DNA of 64,000 nt from Pseudoalteromonas sp. CO133X (lineage in GTDB: Bacteria; Pseudomonadota; Gammaproteobacteria; Enterobacterales; Alteromonadaceae): the NCBI GenBank assembly GCA_004208945.1, contig SGPE01000003.1, positions 1 through 64,000 on the forward strand, in the 5' to 3' direction. The notes under the pieces were generated by a model that saw nothing but the letters and a program-made list of their open reading frames with translations, made no database searches and was not told the origin of the DNA. Made by a program: the position numbers and the translations under genes. This document shows, piece after piece, positions 27,243 through 36,091 of this stretch (the first letter of the stretch is position 1; every line of letters begins with the position of its first letter).

Positions 27243-29015
27243 ATGGCAAAAACCAAAGAGCAGGCCGCTTTTCGAAGCTTATTACCCATTTTAGCGTTTA
27301 TAAAGCCTTATAAGTGGGTGGTATTAGCCGCCCTTGCAGCTTTGTTACTCACCGCAGGTGTCAACCTATCACTTGGTCAAGGCGTTAAATTTGTCATTGA
27401 TCATGGCTTTATTGCTGGCTCACAAACCCAGCTTCAACAAGCTGTAATGGTACTCATTGGTTTGATTAGCTTATTAGCTGTTGGCACATTCTGCCGCTTT
27501 TATTTAATGTCGTGGATTGGCGAGCGAGTCAGTAATGATATTCGTAAAGCGGTGTTCGACCGTATCGTCACTTTGCACCCAAGCTACTTTGAAGAAAACC
27601 GCAGCGGCGAGCTTATGTCACGCCTGACCACCGACACAACCTTATTACAATCTATCATCGGCTCCTCTTTTTCAATGGCATTACGCAGTAGCTTAATGCT
27701 GATTGGTGGCTTGGCTATGCTAATTATCACCAACTTAAAGCTAACCCTTGTGGTTATTGCTTGCGTACCTGTGGTACTACTTCCAATGATGATTTTTGGC
27801 CGAAAAGTGAGGAAGCTCGCAAGCTCTAGCCAAGATGCCATTGCCGATATCAGTACCTACGCAGGCGAAATAATCCAGAATATTAAAGTTGTACAAAGCT
27901 ACAGCCATGAAGAACGTGAAAAAGCGGCCTTTGCTAACGAGACCAATAAAGCCTTTCAGGTGGCTAAAAGCCGCATCAAGCAACGCTCATTTTTAATTGC
28001 AGCAGTGATATTCCTCACCTTTACAGCTATTAGTATTATGCTTTGGATTGGTGGCAGTGATGTACTTGCGGGCACGATGACAGGCGGTGAGCTTGGTGCT
28101 TTCGTGTTTTATGCCATTATGGTGGCGATGTCTGTGGCAACGGTTGCCGAAGTTTACGGTGAATTACAAAGAGCCGCTGGTGCTGCCGCGCGCTTGCTAG
28201 AGCTACTTGCCGTTGAAAGTATGATCCAAAGCCCAGACAAAAACAGTGATGCACAATTTCATGCGAATAAAGTAGCACACCCTGCAATTCAGTTTGAAAA
28301 TGTGTCTTTCCATTACCCTTCAAGGCCAGATAGCGCCGCATTAAATACGCTTAATTTAACCGTAAAACAAGGGCAAACAGTGGCGATTGTCGGCCCATCA
28401 GGGGCGGGTAAAACCACACTGTTTGAATTACTACAGCGCTTTTACGATCCAAGTTCAGGGAGTATTTCACTAGCAGGGGTTAATATTAAAGCTCTTTCAC
28501 TAAATTGCTTGCGTCAGCAAATGGGTATGGTGGCACAAAACCCTATTTTATTTAGTTCAGATGTGATGCATAACATTCGCTATGGCAACCCTTGTGCAAC
28601 TGATGAACAAGTTTATACGGCGGCAAAATATGCTCATGCTGATGAGTTTATTACTCAATTACCGGATGGTTATCAAAGCTTTTTAGGTGAACAAGGAGTC
28701 AGGCTTTCTGGTGGGCAAAAACAACGCATTGTGCTGGCACGGGCAATATTAAAAGATCCTGCCATTCTTTTACTTGATGAAGCCACCAGTGCTCTTGATG
28801 CGCAAAGTGAGTTTCATGTACAAGCCGCACTTGAACATTTAATGCAAGATAGAACAACACTGATCATTGCACATCGTTTAGCAACAGTTAAACATGCTGA
28901 TGTAATCGTGGTAATGGATAAAGGGGAAGTGATTGCGACAGGAACACATCCGCAATTACTAGCTGCTAATCCTTTGTATAAGCAGTTGTGCGAGCTTCAA
29001 TTTAATCGTGATTAA
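27243..29015 (+). CDS. ABC half-transporter, MsbA-like
   Basis: A 590-residue fused permease/ATPase of the exporter type that works as a homodimer. Six membrane helices (about 20-310) precede a complete nucleotide-binding domain: Walker A GPSGAGKTTL, signature LSGGQKQRI, Walker B ILLLDEATSALD and H-loop AHRLAT. It is close to MsbA/BmrA-like lipid or drug exporters. It is monocistronic, so the substrate cannot be inferred. Confidence 0.92.
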   Translation: MAKTKEQAAFRSLLPILAFIKPYKWVVLAALAALLLTAGVNLSLGQGVKFVIDHGFIAGSQTQLQQAVMVLIGLISLLAVGTFCRFYLMSWIGERVSNDIRKAVFDRIVTLHPSYFEENRSGELMSRLTTDTTLLQSIIGSSFSMALRSSLMLIGGLAMLIITNLKLTLVVIACVPVVLLPMMIFGRKVRKLASSSQDAIADISTYAGEIIQNIKVVQSYSHEEREKAAFANETNKAFQVAKSRIKQRSFLIAAVIFLTFTAISIMLWIGGSDVLAGTMTGGELGAFVFYAIMVAMSVATVAEVYGELQRAAGAAARLLELLAVESMIQSPDKNSDAQFHANKVAHPAIQFENVSFHYPSRPDSAALNTLNLTVKQGQTVAIVGPSGAGKTTLFELLQRFYDPSSGSISLAGVNIKALSLNCLRQQMGMVAQNPILFSSDVMHNIRYGNPCATDEQVYTAAKYAHADEFITQLPDGYQSFLGEQGVRLSGGQKQRIVLARAILKDPAILLLDEATSALDAQSEFHVQAALEHLMQDRTTLIIAHRLATVKHADVIVVMDKGEVIATGTHPQLLAANPLYKQLCELQFNRD

Positions 29016-29027
29016 CAAAAAGGGATT

Positions 29028-29058
29028 GTCAGGTTTGAAAGGGCAAATCAAACCTGAC
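29028..29058. terminator. Hairpin between convergent genes
   Basis: A perfect 10-bp stem (29028-29037 with 29049-29058, 11-nt loop) lies between the stops of two convergent genes. It lacks a clear U-tract on either side, so terminator function is likely but not certain. Confidence 0.5.
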
Positions 29059-29078
29059 CACAAGCTCAGGCTTAAAGC

Positions 29079-29711
29079 CTAACCTTGTGTGTTTGGTACA
29101 ATTTGAATCTCTACACGACGATTCAGAGCACGACCGTTTGCCGTATCGTTACTTGCTACTGGACGTGTTTCACCATAACCTCGTGTACTTATACGGGCAG
29201 ATAATATCTGCTGATTCACAAGGTAATCTTTAACACTTTGTGCACGTTGTTGAGAAAGCGTCATATTATAGCTATCACGACCTGTGCTATCAGTATGACC
29301 TTCAACACTTAAATAGGTTTTTTCGTACTTGTTCATCACCTGAGCAATAGCATTCAGCGTATTATGAAAGCCCGATGTGATATAAGATTGGTCAGTTGCA
29401 AATGTAATATTCGATGGCATAACTAGACGAATATTATCGCCTTCACGAACAACTTCAACGCCAGAGCCTGCCAGCTCATCACGGAAAGCCTCTTCTTGCT
29501 TGTCCATGTAATCACCTACAGCTGCACCCGCTAGGGCTCCGATTGCTGCACCAATGAAAATACGTTTATCATCATGATCGCCTGTCGCTTTACCTAAAAC
29601 AGCTCCCGTTGCTGCGCCAATAGCTGCGCCTTTACCTGTATTTGTTGTCTCACAACCTGTTAATAAAACAGCGAATACACCTACTGCTAGAACCGATTTG
29701 CTAAAAGTCAT
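29079..29711 (-). CDS. OmpA-family lipoprotein with glycine zipper
   Basis: A YiaD-like outer membrane lipoprotein, 210 residues from the ATG at 29711 with GGAGA upstream. The lipobox is LTGC (C20). Two glycine-zipper segments (GAAIGAATGAVLG and GAAIGALAGAAVG) precede an OmpA C-terminal peptidoglycan-binding domain (EGHTDSTGRDSYN, LSQQRAQSVKDYL, GYGETRPV, NRRVEI). It anchors the outer membrane to peptidoglycan. It is monocistronic. Confidence 0.92.
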   Translation of the reverse strand: MTFSKSVLAVGVFAVLLTGCETTNTGKGAAIGAATGAVLGKATGDHDDKRIFIGAAIGALAGAAVGDYMDKQEEAFRDELAGSGVEVVREGDNIRLVMPSNITFATDQSYITSGFHNTLNAIAQVMNKYEKTYLSVEGHTDSTGRDSYNMTLSQQRAQSVKDYLVNQQILSARISTRGYGETRPVASNDTANGRALNRRVEIQIVPNTQG

Positions 29712-29792
29712 GTGTCTCTCCATGGCTATTACTAAATATTGAATTATTAACAATTATGAACAAATAACAATGAACAAACCATGAAGAATAGG

Positions 29793-30599
29793 TTAATTGT
29801 TCACATTTAGTTTTGTAACAGCCGGCAGGTTATAAACCTTAACTAACGCGCTCAGCCGACCACTTTCAACAATTGCATTCAGGTGTTCTTGAAACTGCCG
29901 TGCTAATTCAGTGTTAGCAAACTGCTTACTAAGCGCAAGGTGCCCGTAGATTACATCATCAAAACGATAAGGCATTTTAATAATTTGTTTTGTGGGACGA
30001 TGTAAAAACACTGACGCATTATCGGCAGTATCTTCGACACCGATAACTAACTCTACACGTCCTTTAAGTAACATCTCGAAGGCATTATTTTCACTAAGCG
30101 CTTCCACTTTTATCAATCGTTTGTCTTGGTCAAAGCGAGGAAAGTGAACAGCACCACGCGTTACAGCTATGCGTTTACCACGTAAGTCTTGATATTTATT
30201 GACAGTAAATACGCTACTAACACGAGCATAAAACACAAATGAAGACGTCAGCACCATATAAGGAGGTGTTAAAAAGTGCATTGTTTTCTCACGCTCAGCG
30301 GTGCGGATTAATCCACCTTTAACATCGATTTCATTTTGCTGAAGCATTTTCACACAGCGAGGAAATGGACAAGCAACAAAATCAACTCTAAATGGTAAGC
30401 TTTTTTGCATGTCGCGCATTATATCAACTACTACACCACTAAATTTTCCATCTTTAGTCGCTACGCTATAAGGTGGCGCGTGATCTAACCCGACCGTTAC
30501 TTTAGGCAACGGCGAAGCAAAAGCAGCTTCTGTACTAAGTAGTAATAGCAGGTAAGTAAAATATTGTTTCAAAGGGCTACTCACACCAAGTTCGCTCAT
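29793..30599 (-). CDS. Periplasmic solute-binding protein, family 3 type
   Basis: A SBP_bac_3-like protein of about 268 residues with a signal sequence (LLLLLSTEAAFA). Motifs include GKFSGVVVDIMRDM, DVKGGLIRTAEREK and KYQDLRGKRIAVTRG. The family binds amino acids or similar solutes. There are no transporter genes nearby, so it may act as a stand-alone sensor-like binder. The start at 30599 is uncertain because no ribosome site is clear; further in-frame starts lie upstream and downstream. Confidence 0.78.
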   Translation of the reverse strand: MSELGVSSPLKQYFTYLLLLLSTEAAFASPLPKVTVGLDHAPPYSVATKDGKFSGVVVDIMRDMQKSLPFRVDFVACPFPRCVKMLQQNEIDVKGGLIRTAEREKTMHFLTPPYMVLTSSFVFYARVSSVFTVNKYQDLRGKRIAVTRGAVHFPRFDQDKRLIKVEALSENNAFEMLLKGRVELVIGVEDTADNASVFLHRPTKQIIKMPYRFDDVIYGHLALSKQFANTELARQFQEHLNAIVESGRLSALVKVYNLPAVTKLNVNN

Positions 30600-30621
30600 T
30601 TTTGATAATGAAAGACACGTT

Positions 30622-30663
30622 AATGTCATAAAAACCACAAAAATGTCATACAATGTTGTCATA
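30622..30663. promoter_or_regulatory. Repeated TGTCATA boxes in divergent promoter
   Basis: AATGTCATA occurs at 30622-30630 and 30642-30650, exactly 20 bp apart (about two helical turns), and TTGTCATA occurs at 30656-30663. They lie between the divergent solute-binding protein and ChrA-like genes. The phasing suggests a dimeric regulator binding one DNA face; no regulator gene is adjacent. Confidence 0.45.
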
Positions 30664-30681
30664 ATAGAGTGGATTACCTGT

Positions 30682-31833
30682 ATGGCAAAAGCAATGTTAC
30701 TCATTATATTTAAACAATTTTTATTACTAGGCTGTATGAGTTTTGGTGGCCCTGCAGCTCACCTTGGTTATTTCAAAAGGCATTTTGTTGACAATCTGAA
30801 CTGGCTAAGCAACGAACGGTACGCGCAATTAATTAGCCTTAGCCAAGCTCTACCTGGACCGGGGTCCAGCCAAGTCAGCTTTGCTATTGGGGTCGAAAAA
30901 GCAGGATTGCTGGGTGGCCTTAGCGCATTTATTGGCTTTACCCTACCTTCATTTTTAATTATGTTTTTCCTCGCGTTGAGCGCCCATCAATTTGGTAACC
31001 TTTACTTTGCCGTGATTGCAGGTCTTAAACTTTTTGCTGTAGTGATTGTCGCCGATGCAACCTACAGTATGGCAGTGAGCTTTTGTAAAACCCACTTACA
31101 CAAGCTTATCGCGATGATGAGTACACTTGCGCTAATATTCTTTTCACAGTTATCAAGCCAAGTTTTTGTGCTTATTGTGGCAGCTGTAATTGGCTGGTTT
31201 TCCCCGCCCATTAAACTTCCCCTCACCAATAATAGTAAAAAAGTGACTATCGCGTGGCTCCCCCTTGGGCTATTCGGTACCTTACTGTTACTTAGCTTTT
31301 TGCCTTTAGGTGAATGGTTTGAAATGTTCGCACCATTTTACCAAACTGGCGCGATGGTATTTGGCGGTGGTCATGTAGTGCTCCCCATTTTGCAAGCTGG
31401 CGTACCAACTCTTGAGACCGAGCAATTCTTGTCGGCTTATGCTAGTGCACAGGCAATCCCTGGGCCTATGTTTAGTATTGCCACATACTTAGGCGCACAA
31501 GTGATGCCCAACTCCTCATTGACAGGCGCAATCATCGCAACACTTTTAATTTTCTTACCTGGTTTTTTATTAATGTTCGCATTTTTGAAAAGCTGGTTGC
31601 ACCTTGCTGATAAACCCCGTTTTGCAGGAAGTATTGCTGCATTAAATGCCGCGGTAGTCGGCTTTTTAGCAGCTGCGCTTTACTCTCCGATTTGGCAATC
31701 AGCAATACACTCTGTGTGGCATATCATCATTGTGTTAGTCGCATTTGCTTGGCTTAGACTTGCAAAGCCACCAATTTGGTGGCTATTGATAGGTTTTATT
31801 ATGCTGGCGTTGGGGCAGCAGTATATTAGCTAA
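30682..31833 (+). CDS. chrA: ChrA-type chromate transporter
   Basis: CHR-superfamily membrane protein of 383 residues made of two homologous halves. The N-terminal half shows SFGGPAAHLGYFKR and LSQALPGPGSSQVSFAIG, and the C-terminal half GGGHVVLPILQ and AQAIPGPMFSIATYLG, the paired family motifs. Members export chromate or transport sulfate-like anions. No chromate regulator (chrB) is present. I use the ATG at 30682; the ribosome site is weak. Confidence 0.9.
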   Translation: MAKAMLLIIFKQFLLLGCMSFGGPAAHLGYFKRHFVDNLNWLSNERYAQLISLSQALPGPGSSQVSFAIGVEKAGLLGGLSAFIGFTLPSFLIMFFLALSAHQFGNLYFAVIAGLKLFAVVIVADATYSMAVSFCKTHLHKLIAMMSTLALIFFSQLSSQVFVLIVAAVIGWFSPPIKLPLTNNSKKVTIAWLPLGLFGTLLLLSFLPLGEWFEMFAPFYQTGAMVFGGGHVVLPILQAGVPTLETEQFLSAYASAQAIPGPMFSIATYLGAQVMPNSSLTGAIIATLLIFLPGFLLMFAFLKSWLHLADKPRFAGSIAALNAAVVGFLAAALYSPIWQSAIHSVWHIIIVLVAFAWLRLAKPPIWWLLIGFIMLALGQQYIS

Positions 31834-31877
31834 AAGCTTTTTCTAGAGTTACCTGCGCATCAAGTTTTTACAAAAAG

Positions 31878-31907
31878 TTGACGAATTAAAACTACTAGGC
31901 GTAGTAT
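31878..31907 (+). promoter_or_regulatory. Promoter with palindrome before two-gene cassette
   Basis: A -35 TTGACG (31878-31883) and a -10 TAGTAT (31902-31907) are 18 bp apart. The inverted repeat ACTAC-TAGGC-GTAGT (31891-31905) fills the spacer and overlaps the -10, where a repressor could bind. The start codon of the first gene lies about 60 bp downstream, preceded by AAGGAA. Confidence 0.5.
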
Positions 31908-31969
31908 AAAAAACAGATACATAAAGTGATATTTATCGAAATTCAAAAAGGCATCTATAAGGAAATAAT

Positions 31970-32398
31970 ATGTCAAAGCAAGCTGAAATCAAAGTTACAA
32001 TTGCTAAACTGCTAGAGGTTGCATACTCCAAGAATAAAGGCGTAACTACAAAGATTGTCCGAAGCAAAGGTAATTATAAATTAACGGTGGATGAAAAAGG
32101 CACAGTTTCATTATCTGGTAGTGTAGGTATGCTGACCTTCAAAGGAGACTCTGCCTTACAAGGTTTAGGTGCCAAATTGAAAAATGCATCCATATCGTTC
32201 ACAAAAGGTGACAGCAACAATATAAAATACACGGCAACATTTAATTTTATTTCTGCAGCGAGCATTTCGGTTTCAGGGTCATTCGACATTGAAGAACTTA
32301 TTTTATCGTGTTCTGGACTCCTTTGCCGTGCTGCTAAAGCATTGAAAGGGCGTCATGCAGCTTATGAAGCACAGTTACAAAAAATAATGGGACATTAA
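31970..32398 (+). CDS. Hypothetical protein
   Basis: A 142-residue protein with no signal peptide and no family I recognise. The middle alternates as beta strands (GNYKLTVDEKGTVSLSGSVGM, NNIKYTATFNFISAASISV), then a helical, basic C-terminus with two cysteines (SCSGLLCRAAKALKGRH). A good AAGGAA site precedes the ATG. The next gene follows after 2 bp, so they are an operon. The region is more AT-rich than its neighbours, suggesting recent gain. Confidence 0.75.
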   Translation: MSKQAEIKVTIAKLLEVAYSKNKGVTTKIVRSKGNYKLTVDEKGTVSLSGSVGMLTFKGDSALQGLGAKLKNASISFTKGDSNNIKYTATFNFISAASISVSGSFDIEELILSCSGLLCRAAKALKGRHAAYEAQLQKIMGH

Positions 32399-32400
32399 CA

Positions 32401-32847
32401 ATGAAGTTACCATTAATTTTATTTCTTCTAGTTCTACTTGTTTCATGTTCAAGCACAAATAACTCTGTTTCTGCATATCAACAGTACAATACATATGTAG
32501 AGTTATTAAAAACACAAAACTACGATGACGCAATCGACTTACTCACTCCGTACAATCAAAAGCGCTTCAAAAACAAATTAACTAATGAAACATTTGAAGA
32601 GTTCTTTCCATTTTTTTCATCTTTAGATACTGTTGTAGTGAATCAGAAACAACACTTTGAAGTAATGGAAAAATCAAAATCCTGCTTAACCGTTTTTGGA
32701 TATGACTCTGAAGGTGAGCCGACTTCTTTATATTTTGAATTATTAAATCATAACGGTGTTTGGAAATTTCAATATGTCCAACTAAATTACCTTGATTCTG
32801 AAGAAGCTTTTCCAACAAAAGCAATTTGTCCAATAATACCAAAGTAA
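32401..32847 (+). CDS. Hypothetical lipoprotein
   Basis: A 148-residue lipoprotein with lipobox LVSC (C16). The mature region starts with a helical, TPR-like stretch (YVELLKTQNYDDAIDLLTPY) and continues with an NTF2-like-looking pattern (GVWKFQYVQLNY). Family and function are unknown. It lies 2 bp after the preceding gene. It is AT-rich like its partner. Confidence 0.75.
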   Translation: MKLPLILFLLVLLVSCSSTNNSVSAYQQYNTYVELLKTQNYDDAIDLLTPYNQKRFKNKLTNETFEEFFPFFSSLDTVVVNQKQHFEVMEKSKSCLTVFGYDSEGEPTSLYFELLNHNGVWKFQYVQLNYLDSEEAFPTKAICPIIPK

Positions 32848-33003
32848 ACCTCTACCGATATAGACGTTTTATAGCAGGATACGTATCCTCATTAGGTTAC
32901 TGCTGAGTACTGATAAAGATAAAAAGTTGAGTTTACGCTTCGGCTACTTACAAGTAGCTCGAATATAAATTTATTATCTAAAGTTCGGTAAGTTTGTATA
33001 TAT

Positions 33004-34242
33004 TTAACTCGCCGTGCTATTTACCTTAATGCTCGGTTTGATACTGCTCTGATCATTAGCGCTAAATTGCCCCGTGACACTTTGATATGGGCGTAGTCCA
33101 AAAATCGGAATCACTGCTAGCAAATGGTCCATAATTTCAGCTTGAAGATGCTCGTAAGAAATCCAACGCTTATCTTCACTAAAGCAATAAAATTCAATCG
33201 GTAACCCATGGTTGAGCGGTTGTAACTCACGCACCATCAACGTGAGATCACGGTTTATCTTTTCATGCTGTTTTAAATAGCCTTCAGCATAACGACGAAA
33301 CAAACCAAGATTGGTAACAGGCTCAGGTAAACTAGAAACACGAATATAATCATGCAATGGAATCGCACTGTCGATTTGCTCGCGAAATGCTTCATCAACT
33401 AAGCGAATACTGTTCATATCAATGTTCAAAGAACGCTTGATGCGACGCCCGCCAGACTCCTGCATTCCTCGCCAGTTTTTGAAAGAGCCAGCAACAAGCA
33501 TGTAAGTCGGGATCGTTGTAATTGTGTTATCCCAGTTACGAACTTTCACCGTATTTAAGCCTAGATCAATGACTTCTCCATCCGCGCCATAACTGTCAAC
33601 TTGAATCCAATCACCATAAGTAACTAACCGATTAGCTGCAATTTGAATACTGGCAACAAAACCTAAAATCGTATCTTTAAATACTAACAAGGTCACCGCA
33701 GCAATTGCACCAAAGCCAGACAAAATATAGGTCGGTGACTTCTCAAGTAAAATACTGACAATTAAGATTGCACAGATCATAAACGTGATAAGTTTTACCA
33801 CTTGAATAAGACCTTGAATCGGTACTTCTCTTGCGAAATCAAGTTGATTGTAAATACCGCCTGCGACACTAACAATACTGCTTATGATGAAGCCGCCGTA
33901 AATAATTAGCACTATTTGCCCTATCGTTTTAAGTATAAGGGCTGCAACATCAGTTACAGGGTATACATTGTCAAAGGTAGCTAAAAATAATACACAACAT
34001 AACGTACCGGCAAAACGGCCATTAAGCTTAGTCAACAAAGGGGCTAAAGCGCCAATGCGCTCAGGTGATAAACGCGTCACTGCTTTTTGAATACCAGGAA
34101 GCATAAGTTTGCGTGTAAAAACATACACAAACAGTAATGCACACACGCCAATAGCCGTTGCAGTAAGTGCGCTAAGCAGCTGTGCATCAGGCATATTTTC
34201 AAACCAAGGCATGACTAATTTTTGCAGGTTAGTTTGCTTCAT
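33004..34242 (-). CDS. ybdG: Mechanosensitive channel, YbdG/MscM type
   Basis: MscS-superfamily channel, 412 residues (E. coli YbdG 415). Five hydrophobic segments span about 20-190; the pore-lining region and beta domain show GFGAIAAVTLLVFKDTILGFVASIQI and WDNTITTIPTYMLVAGSFKNW. It relieves turgor on mild hypo-osmotic shock in E. coli. Its start overlaps the acyltransferase stop by 4 bp, linking it to phospholipid acylation genes. Confidence 0.9.
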   Translation of the reverse strand: MKQTNLQKLVMPWFENMPDAQLLSALTATAIGVCALLFVYVFTRKLMLPGIQKAVTRLSPERIGALAPLLTKLNGRFAGTLCCVLFLATFDNVYPVTDVAALILKTIGQIVLIIYGGFIISSIVSVAGGIYNQLDFAREVPIQGLIQVVKLITFMICAILIVSILLEKSPTYILSGFGAIAAVTLLVFKDTILGFVASIQIAANRLVTYGDWIQVDSYGADGEVIDLGLNTVKVRNWDNTITTIPTYMLVAGSFKNWRGMQESGGRRIKRSLNIDMNSIRLVDEAFREQIDSAIPLHDYIRVSSLPEPVTNLGLFRRYAEGYLKQHEKINRDLTLMVRELQPLNHGLPIEFYCFSEDKRWISYEHLQAEIMDHLLAVIPIFGLRPYQSVTGQFSANDQSSIKPSIKVNSTAS

Positions 34243-35162
34243 GGTGTTTCAACTTCCTCATTCATCGTTGCCATATAGTTGTCTTGTTGCGTTTGGTGAT
34301 AACTTATTAGCTGAGCATCTTTTTGCAACCATAAATCGTTAATATGTTGCTGGAAAGAGGTTCTAAAGTCACGGTCATGCTGATAGTCGCCAATCATTTG
34401 TGCAGCAATTGCTTGCACTTGCATATCCACTTTTATCGCATCAAGACGACCACGAATTAAATTGCGGCAGATATGTTCTCCCTCTCCTTGATAAATAATC
34501 GATGTATTCAAAAGTGCATCAAATTGCTCTCCCAATACTTCAAGGGCAAAAGCAATCCCGCCAGCTTTTGGTTTGAGTAAGTGGGTAAAGGGACTATTTT
34601 GTTTATGGTGCTTTTGAGTGGTAAAACGCGTGCCTTCGACAAAGTTAATAATGGTTGTTGGGTGATTTCTAAAATCTCGACAGCTGCGCTTGGTTCTCTC
34701 AACGTCAAGGCCTTTGAGTTTGGGGTTTTTAGCCAGCTGCGACTTACTTACACGCTTCATAAATGGCATACCCATTGCCCATGCCCCCGTGCCGATGAAA
34801 GGCACGTACTTTAATTCATCTTTTAGAAAAAATTTAGGTGCTGGTAGTGCATCAATCGCACTCAATACAACAATATCAAGCCAGCTCATATGGTTTGAGA
34901 TAAGTAAGTACCAACCTTTACGATTTAATGAGCCTTGAATATTAACTTCTATACTGGGGCACCCAAGCCATAGTGCAAGACGGTTACCATTACACCAGCC
35001 TTTATAAGCTAAATGCAAAGTATGGCTAACCACCTTGAACGGTAGAACCAATTTGAGCACACCTAATAGCAGCACAAGCGTGCCCCATAGAATGACATTG
35101 GCAAACAGCACAATACTGACAAGTAGCCCTGTTAGCCAATTAGGTAAAAATTTTTTTAACAT
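34239..35162 (-). CDS. YihG-like acyltransferase (second copy)
   Basis: A PlsC-family 1-acylglycerol-3-phosphate acyltransferase, 307 residues. The NHMSWLD (HX4D) catalytic motif and the acceptor motif NFVEGTRFT are present, with a hydrophobic N-terminus (about 10-40). Length and sequence resemble E. coli YihG. It is followed by a 27-bp gap and a paralogue upstream, and by the ybdG-type channel with 4-bp overlap, forming an operon. Confidence 0.88.
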   Translation of the reverse strand: MLKKFLPNWLTGLLVSIVLFANVILWGTLVLLLGVLKLVLPFKVVSHTLHLAYKGWCNGNRLALWLGCPSIEVNIQGSLNRKGWYLLISNHMSWLDIVVLSAIDALPAPKFFLKDELKYVPFIGTGAWAMGMPFMKRVSKSQLAKNPKLKGLDVERTKRSCRDFRNHPTTIINFVEGTRFTTQKHHKQNSPFTHLLKPKAGGIAFALEVLGEQFDALLNTSIIYQGEGEHICRNLIRGRLDAIKVDMQVQAIAAQMIGDYQHDRDFRTSFQQHINDLWLQKDAQLISYHQTQQDNYMATMNEEVETP

Positions 35163-35188
35163 ATGTGTGCTCTCAATGGCGCAAGTAA

Positions 35189-36070
35189 CTATGACTTTAC
35201 TTGCGATTCAAATTGCGCTAATTGCTGATTTTTCTGCAACCAGATTTGGTTCAATTCAGCCTGAAAGTTCACCCTAAAGTCTGCATCGTTGGTGTAATCA
35301 CCAATTAAATTAGGGCTTACATCCATCACTTCAACACGGACATCAATGCATTTTACACGACCGCTCGCAAAATCAACAAAGCTCGGGATCCCATCAGGGT
35401 AATGTATGGTGACATTGACCACTTTTGAGATTTGCTCCCCCATCGCTTGCATAACAAACGCTACACCACCTGCTTTAGGCTTTAGTAAATACTCAAATGG
35501 GCTATTTTGACGTTGATGTTTTTCAGCCGTAAACCGTGTTCCTTCAACAAAGTTAACAACACTTACTGGCATCTCTTTAAACTTTTCACAGGCTTTACGT
35601 GTTGTTTCTAAGTCTTTACCACGTAACTTGGGGTTTTTCTTCAACTGACTTTTACTAGTGCGGGTCATAAATGGAAAATCGAGTGCCCACCAAGACAAAC
35701 CTAAAAAAGGCACATAAATTAATTCTTTTTTTAAGAAAAAATTTAAAAATGGAATGCGTCGATTAAAAATGCGTTGCATCACCAAAATATCAACCCAGCT
35801 TTGATGGTTTGCAATCACTAAATACCAGTCTTTTGCTTGTAATTGCTCAAGCCCTGTAACATTAAGCTTGTAAGGGGCAAATATATTTTGATTAACACTG
35901 TTACCAGAAACCCAAACTGTCGCACACTGCTTGGCAAGCCAGCTCATTAGTTTTTGCAATGGCTTGATTGGAATCAACTTAATCAGACCGCAAATAAAAA
36001 TCGGCACAAACCAAAAAAGTGTATTGATGGTATAAAAGAAAATACTTAACACACAACGAATAACGGACAT
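35189..36070 (-). CDS. YihG-like acyltransferase (first copy)
   Basis: A second PlsC-family acyltransferase, 293 residues, with NHQSWVD, NFVEGTRFTAEKHQRQNSPF and LLKPKAGGVAF. It is clearly a tandem paralogue of the next gene (similar motif strings, including KSQLKKNPKLRG/KSQLAKNPKLKG). It introduces acyl chains into lysophosphatidate; different chain specificity of the two copies is possible. It follows speA by 21 bp. Confidence 0.88.
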   Translation of the reverse strand: MSVIRCVLSIFFYTINTLFWFVPIFICGLIKLIPIKPLQKLMSWLAKQCATVWVSGNSVNQNIFAPYKLNVTGLEQLQAKDWYLVIANHQSWVDILVMQRIFNRRIPFLNFFLKKELIYVPFLGLSWWALDFPFMTRTSKSQLKKNPKLRGKDLETTRKACEKFKEMPVSVVNFVEGTRFTAEKHQRQNSPFEYLLKPKAGGVAFVMQAMGEQISKVVNVTIHYPDGIPSFVDFASGRVKCIDVRVEVMDVSPNLIGDYTNDADFRVNFQAELNQIWLQKNQQLAQFESQVKS

Positions 36071-36091
36071 TACAACTTATTCCTTTAATGC

